A DNA stretch of 64,000 nt from Mangifera indica (GCF_011075055.1 NC_058150.1:1240001-1304000); one strand, 5' to 3'. Counted from the stretch's first letter, positions 47,608 through 59,996 are shown. The notes: generated from the sequence alone by a model not told the origin. Numbers and translations are program-made.

Positions 47608-48449
47608 ATGAACATTTGTGCATATCATCAGAGGAACGCCATGGGAGGAGTGTGTGAGGAGGAGAGGAGTTTTGATTCGGTGGTTTGCCCTAAACCTCGT
47701 AGATTAGGCCTCTTAAATCCAGCCATCAACGATCCTATCAGACATCTGAGATGGCCTGCAAAGTATGTCTTCATTTAATTTTCTATTTATTTCTTTTTTT
47801 TCTGTATAAAAGCTGTTCTAATTTTCTTCTCTTTTTCATTTCCTTCTAAAGCAGTTACCAAAGTGAGGTTGGAGCTTCTAAAGCAGGGACTGAACTCCTG
47901 GATTTAATTCTCGCCAAGGCATTTTTCTTCCATAGTTGAATTTTTGTGAATTTGTTATATTTCGGTTTGCAGTTTTCCTAGACTCTGATTTGTTGCAGGA
48001 AATTTGAGTCATAATTTATATTTTTTTCATTTCAACTTGAAAGCAGCTTTTGTTCATGAAATTTAAAGACAGTTTCAGTGATGATTAACATGTATCATCC
48101 AATTAGTTCTAATTATGGATTATATCTAAATTTGGTGCTCTTTTGTTAATGGTTACAGGGAAGCTATGGTGCTGAAAGATCTGGTGGTCAGGTGGCTTCA
48201 TCGCCGCCACCATTTTTCTCTGGATCACCACCTACCAGAACTTCCAATCCTCTAATCCTGGATGCACATTTCAGGAACGAGCAGCTCTGTCCCCCTTCTC
48301 CATTACCAGCACCTCCATCGCCATCCTCACGAATGGGGGGTGGATGTGTAAGGATGAAGTTTGGCCACAAACCTGCTGCTGTGAGGGTTGAAGGGTTTGA
48401 TTGTCTCAGCCGAGATCGCCGCAACCGCAGCATCTCGGCTGTGGCATAA
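47608..48449 (+). CDS. Small plant-specific protein of unknown function (At3g02555/At1g68490-like)
   Basis: Three exons, 47608-47762, 47855-47918 and 48159-48449, encode 169 residues. Recognisable conserved parts are VVCPKPRRLGLLNP near residues 25-38, a short GTELLDLILAK segment, and SGGQVASSPPPFFSGSPPTR followed by NPLILDAHFRNEQ. The tail is Pro/Ser-rich then basic (GFDCLSRDRRN). It has no signal peptide or membrane segment and no named domain known to me. It resembles an uncharacterised family represented in Arabidopsis, from memory, by At3g02555, At5g16110 and At1g68490. Two of these sit beside LBD genes, and an LBD gene is also present here 15 kb away. Exon 2 ends in GCCAAG|GCATTT, so intron 2 must use a GC donor because a stop follows before any usable GT. 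Confidence 0.8.
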
Positions 48450-48724
48450 ACCATGAAACCCATCTCACATGACAAACAAACCCAGATGAGAAAAATGACA
48501 CATTTTGTAGCAAATTTTGGTATGGTAAGAAGGGTGAAGGAGAAGGGGATCTAAATGGGTAGCAAATGTTGAATTGATACTTACTATCTGTTGTATATAC
48601 AAGTCCAAGTCAAAATGGGTTGTTCTTGTTTGAGTAATATTGTTTGTTTTTCTTTTGGTGTCATCAAATCTTCTCATAATATTTGTGGTTGTAATGAAGC
48701 TGTTATGAGATGTTAATTTTGCAG

Positions 48725-48730
48725 AATAAA
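48725..48730 (+). terminator. AATAAA polyadenylation signal of the small unknown gene
   Basis: A perfect AATAAA 276 bp after the stop codon, in T/G-rich sequence typical of a plant 3' UTR end. Confidence 0.4.
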
Positions 48731-49556
48731 AGGGTAAGAAGAGAGGCAAAAGAACCTGTAACTTTCCTTTGTCAGGTTTTTGTATATAGAGAAAAGGTTG
48801 AGAGTATTGTTGGGAGCTTATGGGAAGTTTCATGGAAAAAAAATTGTAATATCATGATGTTCCCTGTTTGTTTGTTACTTTAATCCTCCCTTTGTAATTG
48901 TAATTTGGAGGAAAATGAGGCAAATGAATCCCATCTTATTTATTATTATTGTTGTTATATTTTTGAAGTTTTGTCATGTGCCTTTTGCCTAATATCTCTA
49001 TGAAGAAGCTGCTTGCAGCCTGCTGTTGGTTTTGACAATTTTCACCAGTCAATGCATATCTCTTACTGATACCATGTGGTAGTCTTTTTCAATTCACTAT
49101 TATAATCTTTTGATTTTGTTTAATAATCCAAGACACTGGGTGGCTTCAAAATCATCTCCTTGACTAACGCTGGAGCCGTGTTTTTTTTTTTTTTTTTAAA
49201 TTAAAGAGAAATTCTTGTTTCAGTTAAACTGTTCTTTTGGATCTAAATTGGTCATTAAGCAAGTGAAAAATTCAGGTCCTTTGAACTAGTGTTTTCTCGT
49301 TTGGGTATCTTCGGCCTTGTCTTTCAAGCTATTCTTTGAGTGCCTATTTGAGTTGATTCTTTTTCTATTGTTTTCCTTAATAATAAGAAATCCTCATTTA
49401 AATTGAATTATGACCATTTTTTCGAATTACAGAATTTGAATATATGTATTTTTTATTATTTAGATACATTTATTTTTGTTATTCAAACTACCCATTGAGA
49501 TTGTATTGGAGGTGATATTCACAGCGAACAAAAGAGTGATGCCAGAATTGAGAAAT

Positions 49557-49584
49557 AGGGTTTAGGGTTAGGGTTAAGGTTTGG
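49557..49584 (+). repeat. Interstitial telomere-like (TTTAGGG)n tract
   Basis: AGGGTTTAGGGTTAGGG followed by TTAAGGTTTGGG: four or five degenerate copies of the plant telomere heptamer TTTAGGG. Only one copy boundary is perfect. Confidence 0.7.
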
Positions 49585-50575
49585 GATACAGTAGTGTGGT
49601 AAAGCCTGTTTGTTTGTCTGTGGAAGATAAAGGAAGGGATAATGGAAGGCTGAAAAAGTAACAAGTCAGATTGATAAAATGCCGGGCTTTGAGATCAATA
49701 AATTAAAAAAATTGTGGCTTTTTCTTGTTGTCGATAGGTTTTTAGAGATAAGCGTATTTTTAATCTGTGGCTCTACTTTTGTGGCAGTCAAGCAGCAAGA
49801 CGCCCCTTTGAAATTATCAAACTGCTGCAGGAAATATCCTAAAAATTCCATAAAAATTTTTAATAAAAGCCTTTCCAAATATTGAAAATATTGCTTAAAA
49901 AATTGAAAAAAACAAAAAAAAAAGCAGATTTTGAGTCGATTGTCACAAACAGTAAGACAGCTTGTGTCAGCCAAATAAGGTTTAATTTAAAATCAATTTA
50001 AATTTAAAAAAATTAATATAAAATTAATGAATTGATATTCGAATTTGGTCAAAAATAATTTTATTTTAAATTTAATTGAGTTTTTTCAAATTCTAATATT
50101 TAGATCAGTTTAAGTTTGACTAATTTATAAAAATAATTTTAAATTTTAAATTCACACTTATTTTTTTCAATCTAAACTTTGAATTTAAATTTGAACAAAT
50201 CACAAATTGATCAAATTAGTCCTAGTTAATTGCCTCCTCTACTAGTAAAGTCATAAAGTTCAAGAATTTGTCAAAATAGATTAGAAAAAAATAATTAAAA
50301 TATATATATTTGCAAAATCTATATTAATATTAATATATAATTAAAGCCGTGCAAATAATTTGAATCTGTGTCAATGGTAGCTGTACCAAACTTGAATTTG
50401 ATGAGATCATAGGAACCAACCTGACCTGATCTTGTGGCAGGTGCAGGCTTGATTCTTGAGCCCAGAAAATTTATTCTGGGGTCATAATGTAATTTCAACG
50501 AATGAAGGGGTTACAAAAATTACTTACATTTATGGGGACTGATTGAAAAAAACTGAAATGATAGGAACTACATTG

Positions 50576-50672
50576 ATATTTATACGACTTTACAATCTCC
50601 CTTGAGATTTATTCATTTCTTCCACTTGAGATTTAATATGTGTATATTTATACGACTTTACAATCTCCCTTG
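50576..50672. repeat. Short direct repeat, 68-bp spacing
   Basis: ATATTTATACGACTTTACAA plus the following TCTCCCTTG occurs at 50576 and again at 50644. This is a simple local duplication. Confidence 0.75.
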
Positions 50673-51688
50673 CGAGTTTTTACTACAAAACCAGCCAATC
50701 AAAGTGGCCTTTTAATAAGAAAACAAGAAAAACAATTGCGGCCATTTACTTCATCATCACAATATGGGCACAAAATCAGTATGGCTTTGCTTGTCGCCAG
50801 AAAAATTTTACAGTCCCAGGAAATTCTTATTCTCTTTCATGCCAACAAGGTAAATCTTGTCCATGTGGATCTCTGGCTCTCCCTTTCCCTCCTCCATAAT
50901 TCTTCATCTCTTAATGTGAGTGTGAGACACAAATACAAGACGACAATGATAGCAGATATTCAAATAAATTGTACTTAAAACTTCAAAATCAAGAAAAGAT
51001 GCACACATTTCAGCTGTTCTATGATTCATGAAATGTACTGTCATTTTAGAACACATTTTACATATTTACATACACTTGGTTATCTACAATCTATGTCCGA
51101 AAGGAAACATGTAACATATTATTTCAAATAATTTTACCTAAACTCAAGATATTGATCGTATTGATCACATTATCTGTCACAATTTTGGTTTTGAGCTTCA
51201 CAAACTCAAAATGTGTATAAATAATTGAAAAATTATATGCTATATAACCAATCCTCTCTTATCATTCTTAAATAATAAGAGATATTTGTACATACCTAAC
51301 ATCTTTCCTATAATTTGTCACCGTGGAATTTGTCTAAAGGGTGTTACAAAACATGAGCATCACAAGCTCAAAATCTAAATCTTGGCGTCAATTTTTGACA
51401 CAGATCACCATGCGAACCGGCAGTTATGTGAAGGGTGAAAAATTGTTCTTCAATAATCCTCGGATTCTAAGCTTGCAAAGCCGGATGGTGTACAAGACCA
51501 GCCAACATGCTTATTTACACGAAGTATATAAAAACATATGTAGTCTGATTCACTGCCATGGCTTCAGAGGTTTGAAAGTAGAGCCGCCGTTTGCAGTCTT
51601 TTTTGCACCTGAAAAGAGCAGTGGAATGAGTATGTTAGCAGATTCATTAGCACAATTGTTATGCAAGACAAATTCTTAAGCTCTATTT

Positions 51689-54600
51689 TCACATACTTAT
51701 TGACACCCTCGAAGAATCCCTGGAGACTGACAATGTTGCTTTTTTTATAATGCTTCGAGCAACTCTTGAAACTCGTTTAGCCCTGGATAAATCAGAATTT
51801 AGAAATAACAAAAATCAGAGTTCAATTTCATCTACTTTCATATACGTATGATGGACATATTTATGTATGGGTTGCAGAAGCTTAAAATGGTGCTCATGCT
51901 CTCCCCAAATACATCCCAAGCACAATTGTTATAATGCATAAATTGACATGCAAACACGCACACACATGTATGTAGAAATATGAAGATTAGACCTGATACT
52001 CACATTTGCAAATTATCGTATGATTTTGACCTTTCCCGAGGAAGAGTAAATTCTATATAGCAATTGGGTTCCTTAGGAGATAGACCACTATTAGATTTAT
52101 CACTTAATCAATCAGAATTTGCATCTCCTCATCCTGGAATATCACTATCTATGTTAACATTCTGAATTAAGACCTCTCCAATAACATTTTATTGCAGAAG
52201 CAATTCATTTTGGCGTTTTAAGTCATCTACACACCGTGAGGAATCAACTTCTGAAAACTTATTGTTGTGTTGTGAACTGTTGTCCAAAGCTGCTTTCTCA
52301 GTAAGTCCTAAACCTTTCCTAGATGGTGATTTTAAACTTCCCTGAGCAGTTCTAGTCCCACTTACAAAGTCTTTGCTAGAATCCCTGAAGACTAACAATG
52401 TTGCTTTTTTTATAATACTTTGAGCAACTTTTGAAACTCGTTTAGTCCTAGATAAATTAAAATTTATAAATGACAAAAATCAGAGTTCAGTTTCATCTAC
52501 TATCATATATGTATGATGCACATATTTATACATAGACTACATAAGATTAAAATGGTGCTCTAGTTCTCCCTACATTCCAAACACAATTTTTATAATGCAT
52601 ACATTGACATGCAAGCACGCACACACACTTATGTTAAAATCTGAAGATTAGACATAATACTCACGTCTGCAAATTGTCATACGATTTTGACCTTTCTCGA
52701 GAAAGAGTAAATTCTATAGAGCAATTAGATGCTCCAAGAGATAGACCATTATCAGATTTATCACTTAATTGATTAGAATTTGCATCTCCTAACCTTGGAA
52801 TATTACCATCTATGTTAACATTCTGAATTAAGGCCCCTCCGATAACATTTGATTGCACAAGCAATTCATTTTGACATTTTAAGTCATCCATACACTGTGA
52901 GGAACCAACTTTTGAAAACTTATTGCTGTGTTGTGAACTGTCATCCAAAGTTGCTTTCTCAGTAGGTCTTAAGCCTTTCCCAGATGGCAGTTTTAAGCTT
53001 CGTTGAGCAGTCCTAGTCCCACTTACAGAGTCTTTGCTAGAATCCCTGGAGACTGACAACGTTGCTTTTTTTATAATGCTTTGAGCAACTTTTGAAACTC
53101 GTTTAACCCTGGATAAATTAAAATTCAGAAGTAACAAAAATCAGAGTTCAATTTCATCTATTATCATATATGTATGATGCACATATTTATACATGGACTG
53201 CATAAACTTAAAATGGTGCTCTAGCTCTCCCTACATCTCAAGGACAATTTTTATGATGCATACATTGACATGCAAGCACGCACACACACATATGTAGAAA
53301 TATGAAGATTGGACATAATACTCACGTCTGCAAATTGTTATACGATTTTGACCTTTCCGGAGGAAGAGTAAATTCTTTAGAACAATCATATTCTCCGAGA
53401 GATAGACCACTATCAGATTTATCACTTAATCGATCAAGATTTGTATCTTCTAATCCTCGAACATTACCATCTGTATTAACATTCTTAATTGAGGCCCCTC
53501 CGGTAACATTTGATTGCATAAGCAATTCATTTTGGCATTTTGAATCGTCCATACACTGTGAGGAATCAACTTCTGAAAGCTTATCACTATGCTGAGAACC
53601 GCTGCCCAAAGCTGCTTTCTCAATAAATCTTAAGCCTTTCCCAGATGGCGGTTTTAAGTTTCGTTGAGCAATCTCAATCCCATTTACAAAGTCTTTACTA
53701 GAAGACAGAGATCCATACCTTGATAAATTCACCCCACGCTTCTCACTATTGAAAATAGGACATGCATTTTTGAGATGTTTAAGTAATTGCAACCTTTCAA
53801 TCTCTTCATCTTTCTTGGTAATTGTATCTTTAAGAGATGCCACCTGCAGGGCTCACAAAATGTAGATATAGTATGATATTCTCCTTTGGCAAGCAAAAAC
53901 TTCCCATTTATAGCTGCTCCATTAAGAGAAGAGAAAAGAAAAAGCAAACCTGCTCCATTAATTCCCGAACATCCCTGCCCTCTTTGCTGCTTCTTGCAGT
54001 GCCTAGCTCAACCCCAGAGACCCTCTCTGCAAACTTCAAAGTACTCAAACTCTCAGAATATGAATTTACATCAGGATTGAGCTGCACAAACATAAGAGTT
54101 TTTGCTTGGCCCCCTGCAGGGCATAAAGCGACAAAAAAACTTTAGATGAATTCAAAAAGTTAAGAAGCACTTTAGAACATCTTATGACCAAACCAAAATA
54201 ACTCAGAAGGGAGGGAATACCTAAAGAGCTTTGAAGCAATTGCGTGAGCTTGCTGTTCCTAAATGGGACGTGAGGACTCTTTTGTGCAAGAGCAAAAATA
54301 ACATCCCCAAGGGCCGACAACGATTTGTTTATATGTTGTGCTTCCCTTAACCTATCTCCAGTCACCTCAGAGCGATCTACCCTTTCACTGCCTGCAAGAT
54401 CTACCAAGTGAAGATTACCATGCAAAGGAGAACCATTAATCATGTCCTTCCCGCGAACATGAATGGAGACGACACTGTACAAAATATCTAAATTAGTTTC
54501 AAACACACTTGAAAAAGAAACACATCCAAAAGTGGTTTTGTAAAATCATTTAAGAACCTATGAGAACGGCTGCTTCTTTCATTGAGGGCAGTGGCACTAA

Positions 54601-57600
54601 CAGCTCTACTCTTTAGTCCAATATCAATTAATTCCATCACATCTTCTGTCGATCTAACAGGGTGCATACTAGCATCAGGTACAGCTATCCCATGGGCTGG
54701 AGAGGAAGATATAATCCCAACCGTGTGCAAATCAAGGAAACAAATATAAAATTTATTATTCCAAATCATGAACTCTGCCTTCTTCACTCATCTAATCGAC
54801 ATTAGAAACAGGAAGGAAAGAGAGAAAACAAATAATTGAAATAATAGGCATATCATTATGCACAAATTAAACACAAAAGCTAAAAGCTAGAACAATGTCA
54901 AACCAAAATATTGGCATTAGTTAAATCACGTCTCTCCAACTAAAAAGGATATTTTTTCTGAGGACCATCCCTTGATAGTAAATCACGCACTTGTTCATTG
55001 TATATTTCAAGCATTTGAACTCCAATCTCATACTTTATAGAACTTCTCCTATTTTGTGAGATATTGAAAAGATCATTGAGAGCTCGAAAATTAACTCCCC
55101 AATCTTCTTTCCCTGCTCCATCAGGACCACTCTTGAAATGGAGAATAAATTTTATTAGTTTCCTAATAAACATTATTGTATCATAATTGAAGTTCAAGAT
55201 AGAAATAATGTTCTCACCATGGTGAAAGTTTTTCCTGAACCTGTTTGACCATAGGCAAATATGCAAACACCATATCCATCAAGTACAGATCGTATCAAAG
55301 GTTGGATATCTGAAAACACCTCCACTGCCAATATTCACAAGTGTTGTACAAGTCAGGCATTGGATGCAACAGCCTATACACATATTGAAAGGTAGATTAA
55401 TAATAACCTTGAGTAGCAACTGGACCATAAACCTTATTAAACTTAAATACTCGTTGCCCATCTTTTCCTGGTTTGGAGGGATTTGAGATGATTATCTCCC
55501 CATTTTCACCAATATATTCTATACATGATTGTTTTCCGGTCTGTTTAAGCAAAAAAGGTCTTGCCCGACAGTACACTCTAATGTTTCCTGTAAGGAAAGT
55601 GAAAAATGATGTACCTTTATGCAGCTTAATACAGAAAGCCAAGTGTTGTACCTTTTAGCTCCTGAACTTCATTAAATAACTGCCGGTTCTCGGCAAGAAC
55701 ATTATGATAATTTTCAACTGCATCTCCTAATTCTTTAAGTTTAACACCTGAAGAAGGTGAAAGTTAACTAGTGGAAAACTTAATATCACATATTGCACAA
55801 AATTGACAGAAATTTTCAAGTAATCCTACCTAGGGAATGAAACTCATCTGAGAAGTTTTTTTGAGTTTTTAAAACTTCTTGCTTGATAGAATGTGAAGAA
55901 CACTTCATTTCCTGAATATTTTCATAAATTCAGCAAACTAAATAATAATGGGTAAGAATATATGAAGTTAGAAATGTAATGTAAAAACATACCCTCAGTG
56001 CACCAAGTTGAAATTCCAGGAAACTTTTGTAGATGTTCTCTTTCCTGCTCCATCCCTGGATCTTTGAATCAGAAATTTCCTCAAGCTCTTTCACTTTATT
56101 CCTTGATGCCGTTAAGAGGCCCTCAAGCTCTCTTAATTTGGCCTCAAGATCTGCTTTAGCACTCTCAGCTTCTGTTTCCACTTGCAAACAGCGCAATTCA
56201 CATTTCTTTTTGGCGGATGCTAGTTCTTGCTTCAGAACTGAAATTTCAAGTCTACTTTGATCCTTCTCCTTCACCAATTTAACCACATTCTCCTCTTCAA
56301 GCTTTTTCTTCTCTTCTACATTTAATTTTTCAGCCTTAAGCAAGAAAACAAAAAGTCAACTAGAATATGCTGAATGACATGCATGCTAGAGCATCGGATA
56401 GAAGCTGCTCAGAGTTTTAAATGAACAATTAGAATATGATTTTGTCTCTGAACTTTACCTTTAATTGCTGAAGTTGTTTCACAACAAGCTGCAGGAAGTA
56501 GAGTCATTCATGAAATTACTGGTTGTAACAAACTATAAAAAAATGTTACTTTTATTGCTTCAAATTATGCACCAAACCTCAGCCACTTCACCGGTGCCAG
56601 ATGCAAGGGCTTCAAGCTTTTGGATTTTGGATTGATATTTCTGTTCACGAGCCTTAAAAACATTGTTTTGCTGTGCCATAGAACCATGCAGAAATTAGCA
56701 GAGAGCAGCTGAGGAAAATCTACTGTAATTAAGAAATCAAAAACAAATTTTACTTTTCTCAAATGTTCAGCTTGAGTTGATATACGTCGTTCAATCTCCT
56801 GAATAACTTTTCTCAATAGGCACACTACACGCTGAACAACAAAGTAGTGTCAGAGGATATTCTGGAACCATTAATGCATATTTATGTATTCAAGTATGCC
56901 AATTTTACTTCAATTCATCTACCCATAACTTACATAAGGTATTTCGCCATTCTTCCTTTCAACGCTTTCATCCAGAATCCCATTCACAACACATAAAAGT
57001 GACTGAGTTGGAGCATTCTGGAACAAGAGATGCTGGAATGCAAAAAGAAAAAGGCATTAATCACAAATAGAAATTTAAGAGAGTGACATAAATGAATGTC
57101 TATCGACATTATAAGACTGAAGACTCACATCTAGAGTATGTGATTTCATCATCTCCGAAATCTTCGCAGCGGGAAGTTCTGAGCATCTCCCTTGTTTGAT
57201 TTGAAAAACCTCATGGAATGTATGTCCAACCTGATGCAATAAAGCAGCTGAATGATCTGTGAAAGGAGGAAAAATGTGACAAATAAGCTATTTAAATGGC
57301 CAGAAACTGTTTAAGCTCAGTGCCCTGAACCGAACAAGTAGTTGCATCAGTATTTTAGCCATATTATAAAATCAATACATTGTAGATAATAACCACATCC
57401 AGTAACAAACATGCAGACACAACCACAAACATGTATGTGCACAAACAATCCACAAAGAAATTGTATTACCTGATATGGATGAACGGTGCAAAGCACCTTG
57501 TGATTGGGACTTTAACAAAACTCTCCGCCTTTCTTCTCCAGAGACTGAAGAATGAGGACCTCCAGAAGACACATCCTTTTCGTTTTCAGATTTTGTTGTC

Positions 57601-58491
57601 ATACTGTTGACCGAAAAATTATCTTTGGTAGGGGAAAATTTTGCTCTGAGTTTTAAAAGACAGCCTATAACAGGCTTCATATAACCCTGCAAGATTTAGA
57701 ACTGAACTTTAAGAAGTAGAGAAAAGAAACAAGTTGAAACTCACCACACTGCTGAAACCAACAGAAGTCCAACAACTAAAATAGTTTGACAGAAGAATAT
57801 ATTCACACAGAAGAATATACATAGAAAAGCAGATGAATAATTGGATGCACAGACAGAAAAATTTACAAGCCTGATTGTTCATATCCAGTCAAATTTATCC
57901 AATCATATGGTTCAGGATCAAATGAAGAAACAATACCTTCTCTAGGTCTGATATTGCAAATCCAGAAATTCCTAATTTATCCAGCGTTTCCAGAAATCTT
58001 CTAATATTTTCTGAGCTTGAAACTGAAGAATGACAAGAATCGCCTACCTAGAATAAAATACTGAACATTTAAGCAACAAGGTAACCATCTAATCACCAAC
58101 TTAGAGTATAGTTTGGCAACAGCAAGATACTGGATTTCAACAACCTCATTATCTGAAACTAGTCTAAGCCTCTTCAAAATTTGAAATGGAAGAGTGCCAT
58201 CAATCAAACATGCTTTCAGCTCTTCATCTGAAGCTTTTATTGACAAATTTAAATGTGGAAGAATACTGTTTAACCACTCCACCAATAGTGCACGTTGGTT
58301 GGCTACAAAGGGGAAAATAAAAAGGAAAACTTGTGTTATGAGTGCTCAAACCAAGGAGCAATAAAATCATTGTTACCTTCAGCCTCCGGACTAGCTTTAG
58401 CTATTGTATCAGAAATCTCCCCATTAACAGCTAAATTGGGTCCATTGTGCTCTCTGTCTTCTTTTGTGCTGAGAGCTGATGCCGAACTCAT
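51689..58491 (-). CDS. KIN-14 kinesin with calponin-homology domain and duplicated tail exons
   Basis: 22 exons. The start ATG is at 58491. The CH domain (exons 2-4: [47 protein letters not shown]) is followed by coiled coil and a central motor. The motor has [13 protein letters not shown]-loop [13 protein letters not shown] (exon 55324-55218), switch [10 protein letters not shown], switch [11 protein letters not shown] and the neck-side [22 protein letters not shown]. These mark KIN-14, the minus-end-directed plant class, here the CH-bearing subgroup that can link microtubules and actin. The tail exons are 53843-53326, 53108-52665, 52447-52004 and ~51815-51689. The middle two are tandem duplicates. 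The second has a TAA at 52189, so without exon skipping translation ends there at about 1,272 residues. The intron at 54723-54952 is AT-AC. A surplus base at the end of exon 56489-56459 breaks the frame. The gene may be intact with assembly errors, or beginning to decay. Confidence 0.88.
51721..53700 (-). repeat. Three tandem ~663-bp units in the kinesin tail (exon plus intron)
   Basis: The unit start (AGACTGACAATGTTGC and variants) recurs at 51724, 52389 and 53050, i.e. periods of 665 and 661 bp. Each unit contains a tail exon, a GTGAGT donor, an intron with ACACACAC and TATGTATGATG, and a CAGG acceptor. The two complete duplicate exons, 53108-52665 and 52447-52004, are both 444 nt. The left unit is truncated in the terminal exon and the right one merges into the original exon 53843-53326. 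Confidence 0.9.
54723..54952 (-). other. U12-type AT-AC intron in the kinesin motor domain
   Basis: On the minus strand the 5' splice site reads AA|ATATCCTTTTTAG, a full match to the U12 donor ATATCCTT. The 3' side has TTCCTTGAT (54739-54731), the U12 branch-site consensus, then TTGCACAC|GG, ending in AC. Splicing restores PQKK|VGIISSS in frame between conserved motor segments. No GT-AG alternative keeps the frame. Confidence 0.85.
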
Positions 58492-59854
58492 TATGATCCA
58501 CAAGAGAGGAGCATCAAGACTTGAAACTCAGTTATGAAAACCTTACAAATAAAATACTCCATATTAAGGAACTAGTTTTGAGATTCCCTGAATTTGAGCA
58601 TTACATTATCACAAGATCACTTATATTCTCATAAACTGAGTAGAACCGGAAAAAATCATTAAAGAAGGGCATAAATATGTTCTGTATAAATATGAAATGG
58701 CTATCATATGAAACTTGGTACTGATGTCAAATAATATAAATCTTGGAAGAACCACATCTTAAAAATTAGTTACTGAGATTAGAGAATCTAAAGTCATATA
58801 AACCACATATTAGAATATTATACTTTTTTATGTAAGATCTAAGTATCATACTTTATATTTGGGATTATAACAGACTATAAAAAGATTGCATTGACAGTCT
58901 AATGCTAGAATAAATTGGCAACATAAAGACTTGAATAGTAACAAGTAAGAGCATATAAAACCATTGACCATTTAATTTCTTAGTTACTAAAAGCCACTTC
59001 TTCTACAGAATCAAGTATAAGCATGCCTCTTTTTGAATGGTTTGGGAAATTGGCTACAAATTTCCCAGAATAAAGCTACAGAAAATCAAAGAAACTTTAG
59101 TCGAACCGGCATCCCTACTTGAAAAACTGCTGCACATGCTGTATTTGAATTTATTCTTGCCAATTACTATCCCTTGTCTAGAATTTTTGTTTCAACTTTT
59201 GCGTTAACATCACAATTATGCTTTAGGAGAACCTCTTTTTTAAATGTGTTCAATTCAAACAAATTTTATCTAATTAAAATCAAGACGAGGAGAAATGCAC
59301 ACTCAAATAACCAGATGAATATAACAATTTCTGCATGCATTTGAATATGTATGTAAATGTAATTGGTCACATTGAATAACAAAGAAAATCCCCACACCTT
59401 GCATGCCGATAGCACAAGTTATTATAAGGATGTGAATTCAACTTGGGGAGAAACCATGAACAGAACCTGCAAATGCAAATCATACAGCACATTAAACCAG
59501 AATTTCTGCAAAATTTTATTCAATAAAAATACATTTAAACCCAGTTGAATTTCAAAGAAAAATCATTACCCAGAGAAGGATTTCTGCTATTAAAGCGATT
59601 GCACGTTGCCGCCGTTGTTTAAGATACAAGGAAGCCTTGTAACGTCTAAAAAGATAATTATAATTGAAAAAAAAAATTGTTAATGATAATACATCATTAG
59701 TTTAATAATTAACAATTATTATCAATTAATTGCAAATTTTTATTATTTTTGGATTTGGTTGTTGGGCATTCCGTTTACCTTTGTTGTTGCCAACTACTCA
59801 GAAAGGGAGAGAGACAGTCCTTTAAAATAGGCGTTCAATGAATTGGGTATTTGA

Positions 59855-59860
59855 CACGTG
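59855..59860. promoter_or_regulatory. G-box/ABRE (ACACGTGTC) upstream of the kinesin
   Basis: CACGTG within GACACGTGTCCC, a palindromic bZIP/bHLH site. It lies about 200 bp upstream of the presumed kinesin transcription start. Confidence 0.4.
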
Positions 59861-59996
59861 TCCCTCACCCGACCATGCCGGTCCTTATTCACTTCCATGT
59901 TAGTCACTATGGCTACGGCCTTTTCACGGTTAGTCTACTGTGGAAAGTGGTCTTCATTTTTTAAGCCCATTAACCTTTTAGTATTAAAGATGGCTA

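Larger units (their letters stand above)
48731..51688. other. 3-kb intergenic region
   Basis: No gene is supported. It contains an interstitial telomere-like tract (49557-49584), degenerate AATTTAAATTTGAAC-type repeat sequence (49980-50220), a 68-bp spaced direct repeat (50576/50644) and, on the right, the kinesin 3' UTR on the minus strand. Confidence 0.6.

Noticed and set aside
49976..50223. Possible TIR element (TAAGGTTTAATTT / TAGGACTAATTTG)
   Set aside because: The ends are too degenerate and the flanks do not match.
50640..50978. 112-residue plus-strand ORF
   Set aside because: It starts inside a local duplication and shows no conserved motif.
51341..51679. 112-residue plus-strand ORF
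   Set aside because: It is antisense to the kinesin 3' UTR region, has no recognisable family, and no promoter or splice structure.
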